A stretch of 64,000 nucleotides of DNA. Source: Papilionanthe hookeriana x Papilionanthe teres (Eukaryota > Streptophyta > Magnoliopsida > Asparagales > Orchidaceae). The position numbers and the translations under genes were made by a program. The stretch spans positions 4,340,001 to 4,404,000 of the forward strand of contig CM040425.1 in NCBI GenBank assembly GCA_022702705.1. The letters run 5' to 3'. Of this stretch, positions 44,660 through 56,223 are shown piece after piece (position 1 is the first letter of the stretch; every line of letters begins with the position of its first letter). The notes beneath the pieces were generated by a model, which was not told where the DNA came from, made no database searches, and saw only the letters and a list, made by a program, of their open reading frames with translations.

Positions 44660-46527
44660 TGATGCACCAAAAATATATATGCTTTTTGTTATATGATTTT
44701 ACTCATTTTTGGTGATATTACACTTTAACAAGAAATGGTGATTGGAGCAAAAAGAAGCAAAAACAGTGCAATTTGGAGCAAAAACAAGCAAGAAAACAAA
44801 TTTTGGCTTGACACCTTTCAATAAGTCTTTCTATACTTAATCTCTTTTATATTTCTTGAATATTTTTGAATGAGATTAAACTTTAAAGAAAGGTTGTTTT
44901 TATGTTTATTTTGTAGGGCTATCTGTTAGGAACGCAACACAACTGTAACGGGGCCAATCGGAGTTGAAACGGAGCCAAACGGAGCAAAATGGTGGAGCTG
45001 TGCATAATGGGCGTCGGGGGAGCCCAAACCGGTGCCGGCGGCACCAGAAGCCCGAGACCGTAAAAAATAGGGTTTCGGAAGCGCCCTATTAAGGGTTGGC
45101 AGGCCCAAGATGGTCTGGATGTGAAATTGAGCGGTTATTGGCCATATACATCGAATCTGGACGCTTTTTGGAGGGTTTCTTCATGCACCTCTTGAGAAAT
45201 TCGTCCTTACATTATTTTAAACTGAATTTGAAGCCAAAAAAGGGAGGAGATGATAGGGAAAACGTGGAGAATAATTAGAGATCTTAGAATAGGAGTAGAA
45301 ATATAGATTTTTATCTTTTTGGAGAGATTGGTGAGGGGATTTTGAGAGAATCTGTAAGGGAATATTCTAGCATTGCATGGATCGCAGGAGACTTTATGGG
45401 AGAGATTTTCATCTTTCTTTCAAGGGGAAAGAGCTGAGTATTGTGTTCTTCATTATCTTATGATTTTGTAAACACTTATTTTGTCGATTTACTTTTAAAT
45501 GAAGTTTTCCTTTGTGTTTTCTTCATGTTTTGTGATGTCTTTCTCTTACTCTTTCTTCTTGTTTGGATATAAGGCATAAGAAAATTATGTCATTATTTTC
45601 ATTCTACTTTTCTTTTGCAATGAGTAGGATTCATGTTTAGAATATTGGGATACTTTCTATAATAAGTTTAATTATAAATGTGATGGTTTTTACTTGTGCT
45701 TCATTTACATTACAAAAAGAGCTCGTTGTAGTGTTAAAATTTGTTGTAATTGCATTGACCCGAAAGGGCAGTGTAATTCTCAACAAAGTGGAACCACATT
45801 CAATGTCTGTGAATGAAGTGCATAGTTCATGGGGATTGAGTGAAATTAAATAGGGAAATATGGTTTCATGGGCGTCAAATTGGAGGTGTCAGGGTGACAG
45901 GCTAAGATCCCCAATTTGGTCCTAAAGTTTGGTAACTAAAGCTAGGGTTAGCCTTCAGGTGAAGGGAAGTGGGAGGTCTGAAGTGACAACCGGTATCCTT
46001 CCAGCCTAACCTTGGATTTCCGGACTAAGCCTAGGATTTGTCAATGTTCTTTATAGCACTCTGAAGAGGGGGTACTCGGAAGAGGGTAAAGAATAGGTTT
46101 GCTACTATTTGGCACATACAATATTTAATGCATCTCATTCATATACATTATCCAACTAGTTACATGAGAATATTAGTTTTTATTATATAAAATTTCACCA
46201 AACTAATTTTCCCAAAAAGGGTTATCTTTAGTATTAATATTTGCATTAGAGATTAGTTGTTATTCTTACATATAATGATCTGCATTTAAGAGTAGTTGTT
46301 AGAAAAACCACTTATATTACCCTTCCAAACTAAGGCTGTTAGTAGTATACTAGATTTTGACTAAGAACCTTTTACCTCGCTTCCTTGTAGAATCAATAAA
46401 CGGAACTTCATTAGAGCTCTGTATTACTTGATATGATATGTATAATTGCGTTGGATCATTGTGACTTTATAAAAATTATTATATATTTATTGTTCATAAA
46501 TCCTTGCATATAAAAAAAGTCGCATCA
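44660..46527 (+). repeat. 3' LTR of element E
   Basis: 1868 bp from TGATGCACCAAAAATATATA to AAAAGTCGCATCA, the uninterrupted counterpart of 30777-39973. It lacks about 43 bases near position 44730 that the 5' LTR has. The shared U5 block is at 46380-46450. The GC module is at 45020-45115 (CCGGTGCCGGCGGCACCAG). The open frames at 44926-45278 fall inside it and are incidental. Confidence 0.92.
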
Positions 46528-46532
46528 CGCCT

Positions 46533-46984
46533 CAAAACTGATGAATTTTTTTTTTGTTGAAAACTCTAAATCTCAGGGTTTCTATGGAGTTGGAATCCAT
46601 TGGATGGCAATTTGGGATGAGTCTTTTCATTTTTCGAGTGTTTAGGGGGTTAAAAACACATTTTGGGAAGTTTCAAGGACGACATCCCGCCTAAAACTAC
46701 CAAAAATCAAAATTTAAAACTCCAAAAATCATCTCTAGTTCGTCAGCACCGTCGGTGCTGGATAGGGCACCGTCAATTCCCAAACTCTGAATTATTGGTG
46801 CATTATCTGGAATTGGGGGCCGGTGGCGCCAGTGTTCAAAAAGTGCACCTAAACTTGTTTCGGTCCGAAATTTTTTAATTCTTCGATGTGATCTAATAAT
46901 TTTCATTCTTTACGATATTTTTAAGTGAGTAGGACTCAAATATGACTAAATACAAGCAATTAAACTAATATAATAAATATAAAT
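46533..46984 (-). promoter_or_regulatory. G: start of ORF2 and upstream GC module
   Basis: 46533-46560 on the minus strand encodes the beginning of ORF2 (ending in the residues that join RIFNKL at 30776). Upstream of it at 46745-46830 is CAGCACCGTCGGTGCTGGATAGGG and GGCCGGTGGCGCCAG. The module shares GGTGCTGGATAGGGC with the spacer at 29184 and lies between pol and ORF2. Confidence 0.5.
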
Positions 46985-46986
46985 AT

Positions 46987-47030
46987 GGGTTGTCTCCCAT
47001 AAGCGCTTGGTTTAACGTCGTCAACCCGAC
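46987..47030 (-). other. Conserved post-pol motif of G
   Basis: The coding strand runs from GTCGGGTTGACGACG to GGGAGACAACCC, the counterpart of 21151-21195 in B and 58896-58940 in D. Confidence 0.62.
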
Positions 47031-47106
47031 AAACAATCAGTTATTCAGGATGACTTAACATTAAAACCTCTTTAAAATTTAGTTGAAACCCTTCAAAATA
47101 AGGGTT

Positions 47107-47481
47107 TTAATCTATAACCATTAACTTTAAATATCCTTCCAGTTTTAGGATCCTTAATTTTGACAGCTCCAAATGAAGAAACTTTATAAATGTTAGAGGT
47201 CCTATCAACTTAAACTTCAATTTTCCAAGAAATAATTTCAATCTTGTATTATATAGTAAAACTTTTTGTCTAGGTTCAAATTTCTTTCTTAATATCTTCT
47301 GATCATGCCATAATTTCATTTTCTCCTTATAAATTATGTCATTATCATAAGTTTCATTTCTAATTTTGTCTAATTCATTCAATTGCACAAATCTCTTCTC
47401 ACCAGCATTCTTTAAATTGAAATTTAGCTCTTTTATCGCCCAATATGCTTTATGCTCCAATTCTACACGTAAGTGGCAAGT
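47107..47481 (-). pseudogene. G pol: integrase C-terminal part
   Basis: The minus strand reads MEHKAYWAIKELNFNLKNAG, then EKRFVQLNELDKIRNETYDN and KLWHDQKILRKKFEPRQKVL, then the GKLKFKLIGP end of the integrase C-terminal domain. It is interrupted by S2 and continues at 49249. It would help position integration but is split and shifted. Confidence 0.8.
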
Positions 47482-49243
47482 TGATGGCCTAATATTTATG
47501 CTTATGATTTATATATGAAATTTATGATTTATAATATGGCATTCTACGCAAGTATACATATCGTTTATCAAGTAATATAGGACTTTCTGATTAAGCCACG
47601 AGATATCAAACCCACAGGGAAATGTGTAAAAATTTAAAGAAATAAGAAAAATAAATTTTTACTTTTTTAATTGATTTTTGCAAGTATGTTTTAAGGATTT
47701 AATTTCAAAAAGTTGTTTTTTATATTTTTAATAACAATTTTAAGCAAGAATGAAATGATCAATACTTTAAACACGATATAAAAGTTATAAGAATCAAATA
47801 TCTTTTTCTTTCTTCAATGAATCGGTAATAATTATAGAATTTTATGTTGTGGAAGTATTCAAATGTATTGTGTCAAATAGGAAAAATTATATTCTTTACC
47901 CTTACTTGGTTCTATAAAGAAAATTGGTTAATTTAAAATTTTGAAATTATGTAGATGGGTTAGGCAGGAAAGATACCAGCTCTCACTCTAGAGTTCCCTC
48001 TATTCCCTCCACCTGGGGTTTAACTTCTCTTAACAAATTTTGAAATAACAAACTAAATTAGGTGGCTTTAGCCTGTCACTCTAAAGTCCTCTAATTTTAT
48101 TCCCCAATAAAGTATATCTCCCTATATATTTGCATTCAATCATATGGACTACAATTCTCACCCATATAATTGCATGTGATTTTTTCCAATTGTTGTTTGA
48201 GACAATACCGCATTGGATCTTACATAATCTCACAACAAATTTTAACATATTAATTGGCTAAATCAAGAATTAAATTAAGTTCAAGGAATTAAATCATCAC
48301 AATTTATTCCAGCATTAAACATTTATACTTTCCACAACATTACTTCCATAATTTAATTACTTCATCATCTAAGAAAGAAAAAGATAAACTAAACTACTCA
48401 GATTTCATGAAGTAAACACAAACAAAACTTGATATGAAAGCATAAACCATAATGAAAACACAATAATCTTACTTAAAAACAAAATGTAAAAGCAAAGACA
48501 AATACTTATCTGAAAATCCTCTCCACCAGACTCTGGAAGTTCCTTTGGAATTTGCTTTCCACAATAAAACTCTACAGAGGTTGGCGCCCAACTTTGGAGA
48601 CTCTAATAAAGACTTTAAACTTCAATAAAAATTAGTTATAAGGATAAAAGAGAATTGGTGAGAAGAAGGCTTCACACCAACCCTTTTTCCTTTCTTACTC
48701 TCTACTCTCTACTATTGAAAAGAAGAACTCCAAAATTTAACACACTCTAATAACACACTCTCTACACTACAATAACAACACCAACTAAATAATAACCCTT
48801 TCAACACACACTTGCAAATTATGAGGCTTCATTTTTATAATTTTCCAAAGGTGCCTTAGTGTCTCTTCAAATCATGTCCAGATTCAATGCATCCACCAAA
48901 AGATGCATCCCTTCATTCAAATTTTCCGCCCAAAGGAAGTTAAGGAAGTTACCACCAAAAGTTGCTTCAAACACCCCTTGAATATGGCGTCAAAATTCAT
49001 TTAAATTTGACTTTTAACTATTGTGCTTAAGCGCCGGCACTTTGGCGCTTAGGCGCCAAAGGCCAAATTTCTCAAACTTCATAATTTTGCTCCAAATTTG
49101 GTCATTTTTTTATTCTTTCATCATAATTAATTATTTTCATCATACCTGCAAGAAAGACATAAAATACCTTCTATTAAAGTGCAATATCATCAAAAATAGG
49201 TACAAAAATGTGCATAAAAACACTATATATTTTAGGTGCATCA
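47482..49243 (-). mobile_element. S2: solo LTR in G integrase
   Basis: The minus strand runs from TGATGCACCTAAAATATATAG to TATTAGGCCATCA, 1762 bp, flanked by CAAGT (47477-47481) and CAAAT (49244-49248), one base apart. The shared block (ACGCAAGTATACATATCG) is at 47526-47615. It carries a palindrome CTTTGGCGCTTAGGCGCCAAAG at 49040-49061 with one mismatched pair. No PPT or PBS adjoins, so it is a true solo LTR, produced by LTR-LTR recombination. The frame at 49021-49284 is incidental. Confidence 0.9.
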
Positions 49244-49248
49244 CAAAT

Positions 49249-50150
49249 CTTTCTAAAATACTAGTCTATAAGGAGACATTGTGATAGGGGTCTTGTAAAC
49301 AGTCCTATATGCCCATAATGCAGTATCTAATCTCATAGACCAATCTAATTTGTGAAGATTCACAGTTTTCTCCAAAATTCTTTTAATTTCACAGTTAGAC
49401 ACTTCTGTTAAACCACTAGTTTAGGGAGGATAGGCAGTAGAGATTCTATGAATAATATTATATTTTCCAACCAATCTCTGAATTAAATTATTTCTAAAAT
49501 GAGATCCACCATCAGTTATGATCACTCTCGGCATTCCATACCTTATAAAAATATTTTTCATTAAGAATTTTGAAACACTTCAAGCATCACATCTAGGTAA
49601 AGCAATTGCTTCGATCCATTTTGAAACATAATCAACAACAACTAATATATATAAATTTCCAAATCAAGGAGTAAATGGTCCCATAAAATCCTATCCCCAT
49701 ACATCAAATATCTCAACTTCTAATGTAAAATTTAGAGGCATTTCATTTCTTTTAAAAATATTACCTACTCTCTGACACAGATCACATGATTTTATATATC
49801 TATAAACATCCTTAAAAAGAGTAGGCCAAAAAAATCCAGATTGTAAAATCTTATAAGCTGTTTTATCAGTTCTAAAATGTCCTCCAAATTCTAAATCATG
49901 ACATCTATGAATAATTGGTTCAATTTCTTCATATGACACACATCTTCTAATAATTAGATCTTTACATTGTTTATATAAGTATGTCTCATTCTAAAAGTAA
50001 AATTTAGCATTAAATATAAATTTCTTTTGTTGTTGCCTTGTTAAATCAGGGGGTAAAATATCACTTACTATATAATTCACAATATCAGTATACCAAGGCA
50101 ATTTCCTTTCCTTATAAAGATGTTTATTAGGGAAAGTTTTTGTTTCTCAA
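49249..50150 (-). pseudogene. G pol: integrase N-terminal and core part
   Basis: The HHCC zinc-binding region is clear: IIHRCHDLEFGGHFRTDKTA, then CDLCQRVGNIFKRNEMP. The first core Asp follows in the DVWG...DFMGPF block with a stop in between, and the second in ITDGGSHFRN. ILEKTVNLHKLDW follows toward the S2 junction. Several stops and shifts are present. Confidence 0.8.
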
Positions 50151-51589
50151 ATTCAGATAATGTATAGTACTCCAGTCTAGACAAATGGTCAGCAATTTGG
50201 TTATCAGTTCATTTTTTATCAACTATCACAAAGTAAAATTCTTGCATTAAAGTATTCATCTGATTAATCTTGGTTTAACATCCTTCTTTTGCATTAATTA
50301 TTTGACAGCTGAATGGTTTGTATGCACTATACATTTAGTTCCAATCAAATACAGTCTAATTTTTTTAGAAGCATGCATAATAGCTAATAATTCTCTTTCC
50401 ATAGTGGTATAATTAATTTATGCTTCATTAAGAGTTTTACTAGTGCAGTAAATAACCTTAAACATTTTATCATACATTTACTCTAAAGTAACTCCAATCG
50501 CATAATCACTGGCATCACACATAAGTTCAAATGGGTTTCTCTCAATCAGGTGAAACAATTATAGAGGCAGACATTAATTTTCTTTTAATATTTCAAAGGC
50601 ATTTAAACATTCTTCATTAAAATCAAATTTCTTATCCTTTACCAAAAGTTGGCACAAAGGTTTACTAATTTTTGAAAAATCTTTAAAATAACACCTGTAA
50701 AACCTAGCATATCCTAAGAAACTCCTTACCCCTCTCACTGTAGTAGGAGGTGGTAAATTTTCAATAATCTGAATTTTTGTAGGGTCAACCTCCATACCAA
50801 GTTCAGAAATTTTATGCCCAAGTACAATTCCTCCTGCAACCATAAATTAACATTTTTCCTAATTTAGAACTAAATTTTTTCTTTTGTAAAGCTCCAACAC
50901 TTTTTTCTAAATTATTCAAACATATGTCAAATGAAGTTCCAATTAAAGAAAAATCATCCATAAATACTTCTATTCCATTATCGACAGATTACCGAAAACA
51001 GACATCATATATCTTTGAAATGTTGTAAGTGCATTACATAATCCAAAGGACATTCTTCAAAAAGCAAAAGTTCCACATGGGCTAGTAAATGTAGTCTTTT
51101 CTTGATCCTTAGTAGCAATAGGTATTTTGATGATAACCAGTATATCCATCCAAAAAGTAATGGTACTTATGCCCAGTAAGTCTATCCAACCTTTGATCTT
51201 TAAAAAGAAGAGAAAAGTGATCTTTCCTAGTGGCGGCATTTAATTTTCTATAATCGATACAAATTCACCAGCCATTAATTTTTCTTAGTAGTATAATTTC
51301 ATTTCCTTTATTCACATCATCTATCACTCCTTTCTTAGGGACACAATGAATTAGTCTTACCTAAGAACTGTCTGAAATAGGATAAATAATTCCAGCATCA
51401 AGCCATTTTAAAATTTTATTCTTATCTACTTCATTCATCATTGAGTTTAGTCTCCTTTATGATCAGCTCTAGGTTTATGTTGTTCATCTAACAAAATTCT
51501 ATGCATATAGATCAAAGGACTGTTTTCTTTAATATCAGCTAATGTCCAAACAAAAGCCTTTTGTATCTTTTTAATGTATCCAATAATTT
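50151..51589 (-). pseudogene. G pol: reverse transcriptase and RNase H (broken)
   Basis: RNase H keeps MCDASDYAIGV and a TTMERELLA-like block, but the DH block near 50310 has mutated. RT keeps the VFMDDFS active-site core at about 50949-50965. The segment 50574-50843 reads GIVLGHKISELGMEVDPTKI, then VRGVRSFLGYARFYRCYFKD, the RT connection. The N-terminal RT is at 51057-51589. Frames change at least four times. Confidence 0.8.
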
Positions 51590-52735
51590 TCATTCTTGAT
51601 ATTCATTCAAATCCAAAGATACAATGACTGGTAAAGTGGATAATTCTCCTAAAAACATGTATTTTAAATGATTAGGAAGAATTTTCATTTCAAATTCAGG
51701 ATGTTTTATGATAGATAGAATTAAACGTTTATCATCACTTTCCATAGTATCCAACATTTTAAATATTTCCTGAACATAATCTAAATCTTCATTCCTCATA
51801 TCATCAAAATCATCTTCTATTTCATTATCATCCTCACATTTCAAATTTCCATATTCTATTTTCTCTTCAAACATTTTGTTAAAATGATCATCTCTCAAAT
51901 AATCACAAATTTCCATTCAAAAGCATTCATCATCTTTTTATGTTGAGGATATTTCATAGATTTCAAAATATTAAATGTCACCTCTTGATCATTAACTCTC
52001 ATATTTAATTCTCCTTTTTGAACATCAATCATAGGTCTTCCAGTAGAAAGGAATGGTCTTCATAAAATAATAGAAATTTCGTTAAATTCCTCCATATCTA
52101 AGACAAGAAAATCCAAGGGAAGATAAATTTATCAACCTTAACTAATACACCTTCTACAACTCCTTTAGGATAAGTGATAGAATAATCAGTTAACTAAAGA
52201 GTTACAGAAGTAGGTGAAATTTCTTTTATTCTCAATCTTTTGAAAGTTGATAAAGGCATAAGGGTATAGCTCCTAAATCACATAAAGCTCTTCTAAGAAA
52301 TTGTTTACCTATAGCACAAGAGATAGTGAAACTATCGGGGTCTTTAAGTTTTTTGGGATGCTCTTTCTGAATAATTGCACTGCACACTCCGTTAAGTGCA
52401 ACAGTCTCGTGATCTATAAACTTTCATTTCCTTTCAAGAATATCCTTCATAAATTTTGCATAATCAGACATATGTTCTAATGCTTCAACAAAGGGAATAT
52501 TAACCGTTAATTTCTTAAGTTTTCTAAAAATTTCGTAAATTGGTTATTTCTATTTTGTTTTTTAAGTCTTTGAGGAAACGGATGTGGTGGTTTTTCTACA
52601 GTAATTTTCATTAGTTCAAGTAGGTATTCTAAGTCTGGATATATTTTATTTGTACCTTTTTAAATTTCCACCTTCTCTTTCTCAGTTTCAATTTCTTTTT
52701 GCACTCTCGTTTCTAATTCTTTTCCACTCCTTAAT
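51590..52735 (-). pseudogene. G pol: protease and acidic linker (broken)
   Basis: The linker frame 51590-51916 has a strongly acidic stretch (NLKCEDDNEIEDDFDDMRNE) followed by KILPNHLKYMFLGELSTLPV. Upstream is the IDVQKGELNMRVNDQEVTF block. At the protease site the coding strand reads DLGA and then loses the bases for SIN, a deletion near 52265-52275 that removes part of the active-site loop. The pre-protease block (SIPFVEALEH-like) is at 52430-52510. Confidence 0.75.
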
Positions 52736-53299
52736 TGTATAGCCCTAATTTACTTTTTTTTTTATCTTTTGGATTGATCTCATCATTATTGGGAAGAGTT
52801 CCTAAAGGTCTATTAGTAAGCACAGTGAAAATATGTTCTAATTGATTATCAATGTCCTTAATTGCAACACCCTGAGTTTGCAATTGATTACCCATGTTTA
52901 ATAGTAATTCATCAGTAGACAACTTCTTTTCCTTAAATTGTGGGTTACTATTAAAACTTAAAGGATATGAAGGTCTATAATTTGTGTTTCCTTGGTTGTT
53001 CAAATTTCCTACAGGGTTTACTGAATTGTTTCCCCATTGCAGGTTAACAGCAGTATTGTTATTATTCCAGTATAAGTTTGGGTGATTCTTCCAACCAAGA
53101 TTATAATAATTCAGATAAGGATTGTTGGGGCTATTATTTATAGCATTTAAGGTCTCATAAGGTGTTTGAGATTCTATCATCTGTCCTAATAAATTTTCCT
53201 CTAACACTGGGGGTATTTGAGAATAATTCATTCCATATTGATCTATTTTCTTTGCACGGGCAGCAATTTGAGAGACTATCATAGTTATAGCATCATAAT
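52736..53299 (-). pseudogene. G gag, C-terminal half
   Basis: An open frame of 183 codons (52731-53282) reads SQIAARAKKIDQYGMNYSQI, then NPYLNYYNLGWKNHPNLYWN and LSTDELLLNMGNQLQTQGVA. It matches the second half of gag in A. Coding homology ends abruptly at 53299, where D's 3' LTR begins, so the N-terminal half lies beyond D, off the window. Confidence 0.82.
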
Positions 53300-54942
53300 T
53301 GACCCAACTGCAATTACGTAACTAAAATAGCTTATAAAATTATGGCCAAACTTGACCCTAAATCTGATTAAGCGGTTAATGTACGATAATTAAAAACTAA
53401 AGTTTTTATAAATAAATATAAATCACACACTAGAGGTACTACGCAAGTATACATATCGTTTCAAGTAATATAGAGTTTTCTTTTTAGAACCCCAGATATC
53501 GATCCCATGAGGATTAATAAAGTTAAAAGAAAGAAACTATTAATTAAAATCTTTTAATTGAAAACTAATTAAAATATGCATAATAAAAAAATTGGCAAGT
53601 TATAAAACAATAAACAAAGATTCTTTCCCCATACAAAATATTCCATGATTAATAAGCAGTTAAAATTAGTTGAGAACTTTAAAAATGTGGTTTTGTGAAA
53701 AATTGGAGCATATATATCCTTTACCCTTTGGTCCAGGTCATAAAGAACATTAGCTAGTTTTTAAAGATTGGATTAGGATGTATTATTACTAGAAAGGGAC
53801 GAATTTCTAGACTCTCGCTTCTAGGTTCCCCCCAAATGGTTGCCTATGGTCTGGCCTATTAGTGACCCGTAACCTCTTTTGTGAAACCAAATTAATTGAA
53901 TTTAACCTTTCACACTAAAAACAAAAATAAATTCTACGCCCATTAAAGATTATCTCCCTATTTATTTGCATCTCCCCTTTAAGAGAAATGTGATACATAC
54001 AAGTTAAGAATTCTTAGCCTACAGGCAGATCTTAAGAATTCTCCACAATTTTCAACAATACAAGAAACCGATTTGTAAAGTATATTAAGATTAGGTACAA
54101 TATCATCACAAATTTTTAGAAAATAAGAAATTAAGTTTTCAAATCTGATTTAAATCTATTATTAATTCATTTCATATTCATATGGAGAAAGAAAAGAAGA
54201 CTACTAAAAAAGCATAGAAATTACACCACAAGTCATATTCATATAACTCAAATCCAAAGCACTAAACTTAAGAAACAAGATATAAATACTTATTTGGAAT
54301 GTAATCCAAGCAATCCTTTGAAGTTTCTCTGACTCCATGGATTCTAACAGGACTTTGACTCTCGAATTCACACTAAACTCTCACTAAAATAAAGAAGAAG
54401 AAAAGAAGAAGTCAGAAATGACCAAGAGTTGCTTAAGACACATCTTCAAAATTTGTCCACATTCAATGAATGTTTTAGAAATTAACTGTGGCACCTAGCG
54501 CCAGTTGTGGCACCTAAGTGCCAGGATCTCTACACAAATGGACGCATTGCTTCACATTTAGGTCGCACCTCTTCGTTTAATAATTATTCTCCCATGTCAA
54601 TATTCATTGTATCTTAATTATAACATGCGGGAATATGTCCAAAGGCTTCTAGATTGGTTCGAAAGTGTCAATAACCATCCAACAACCGTCAAGAAATCTC
54701 TAGAATCAATCTGCTGTGTCTGGCGCCTAAGCGCTAAATTTGGCGCTTATGTGCCAAAATCAGCCTCTTGCATTTTTACTCTTTTTGGCTCATTTTTGCT
54801 CCTTTTTAACTCTTTTTCTTCATAAACTCATTTTGTCGTACCTACAACTAAAACATAAGAAATACCATTCATTAAAGCATAATATCCTTAAAATATTTAT
54901 AAAAATTTGATATAATTTTCTATGTAATTTTAAAGCAAATCA
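53300..54942 (-). repeat. 3' LTR of element D
   Basis: Minus strand from TGATTTGCTTTAAAATTAC to AGTTGGGTCA, 1643 bp. The shared block (ACGCAAGTATACATATCG, ATCGATCCCATGAGG) is at 53441-53515. GC modules lie at 54485-54520 (GGCACCTAGCGCCAGTTGTGGC) and 54720-54760 (GGCGCCTAAGCGC, TTTGGCGCTTATGTGCCAAA). The frame at 54607-54825 is incidental. Confidence 0.88.
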
Positions 54943-54956
54943 ATTCCCCCTAACTT
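54943..54956 (-). promoter_or_regulatory. Polypurine tract of D
   Basis: The minus strand reads AAGTTAGGGGGAAT before the LTR start TGATTTGC. It differs at two places from the PPT of B, E and G. Confidence 0.82.
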
Positions 54957-56223
54957 AAACGTTACTTGTCCTCAAGTAACCTTTTACTACTAAAAATTAT
55001 AATCTATGGAGAAAATTTTCTTTAAGACTTCTATAACTCTTTGTTTTATAAATAATATAATGAAACATAAAAAGCTTTTTAAATAACTTAGGCTAAAACC
55101 AAAATATGTAAAATATTTAATATGTAAGTGTTAAGAACTTTCTTCTCTTATTTATTTCAAAAAATAATAGCAATTTGGCATTTTAAGAACATGTAGATAA
55201 TTTACAGGAAAAAGATTTTCATGATAACTCTACTAGTAAGGATGCTTATACATAAGAATTTAAGTAAAAATTTGCATTTGGTTTCTTCCTATAAGATAAT
55301 TCAAGTGAAGCCAATTTTAGATTTAGGCTTTTCCTCAAGCTTCTCCTCACTTTTCTTTTTCTTTTCATTTCATATTTTAGATTGCTTTCCAATCCTATAT
55401 ATTTTTCTTTTCTTTTTCAGGGATTGTTTACAATCCTTTTTCTTTCTTTCCTTTTTTTTAAGTGAGGATTAGTATATCTGGATAGCTTATTAATGATTTT
55501 GAACTTCACTATCCTTAATTTATATTTAAAGACTTAACATATTTTCACTTAATGAATATGTCTTTAGTAAAAATATTTTTCGTAGAGTTTCAATTCCATC
55601 TTCTCAAGTAAACATCTAGATTCCTTAATACTTTAAGAAATACAACATTTTTAATTTAGATATTTGAATCAAAATTCTACCTTTTTTTATTAAATAATTA
55701 CTATTTTTAGAATTATCCCTTGTTATTTAAAAATACTTTATAAGTTTATTATAACATTCATGAAAACAATAGTATATCTATCTTAAATTAATTTTTCTTC
55801 CATAGGTTATATTATTAATTTTGAAAATATTGTTTACTAAGGACATGTAAAATTTAAATTTAAGTTCATTTCCCTCCCCCTAACTTAGTTCTTCTAATAA
55901 GTTTTTAAAACATTTTTCATTATGAAATTTTAAACTAAGCAGGAAGAAAAGGTATAACATTTAAGATATTTAAAATAGTAAATAATACAGGTATAAGCAT
56001 CAATATAAAAGAGTAGCAAAGTAAATAACAATAAGAAAATTAACACTCTTTTACATTTTTAAACATTTTACAAAACAACATGAGCATAAATAAGATTAAA
56101 TTGTAAGCAATCTGATAACAGAAATAAACTGAGTTACTACAAGTTCTCAATCAGTACAATAATACATGAAAAGTAATAAACACACATAACAGGCACATCA
56201 GCAAAGCAAAGCAAATATAAAGT
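54957..56223 (-). other. 3' UTR of D with second PPT and stem module
   Basis: Second polypurine tract TAAGTTAGGGGGAGGGAAA (55869-55887), which shares the TTA variant of D's own PPT. Stem arms CCTCAC (55345-55350) and GTGAGG (55462-55467) surround a pyrimidine-rich plus-strand loop that contains two small hairpins, GATTGCTTTCCAATC and GGATTGTTTACAATCC. No ORF is credible; 55221-55472 is low complexity. Confidence 0.6.

Larger units (their letters stand above)
30777..46527 (+). mobile_element. Athila-like element E, pol-less, with nested N
   Basis: LTR ends TGATGC...GCATCA and an exact CGCCT duplication (30772-30776 and 46528-46532) define the element. Without insertion N it is about 8.46 kb: 5' LTR 1.9 kb, 4.7-kb interior, 3' LTR 1868 bp. 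It has a PBS, gag and PPT but no protease, RT, RNase H or integrase, so it could move only with enzymes from another element. It inserted into ORF2 of G in opposite orientation. Confidence 0.92.
9459..53299 (-). mobile_element. Athila-like element G (outer host of the nest)
   Basis: A single minus-strand element in five pieces: 9459-9934, 11734-15019, 28473-30776, 46533-47481 and 49249-53299. Each join is supported by a 5-bp target-site duplication of the insertion between the pieces. Excising the four completed insertions leaves about 11 kb that reads, in coding order, gag (3' half), protease, RT, RNase H, integrase, ORF2, ORF1, PPT and 3' LTR. The 5' half of gag and the 5' LTR lie beyond element D, off the window. 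The low-coordinate LTR end is uncertain (9459 or 9470). Confidence 0.85.
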
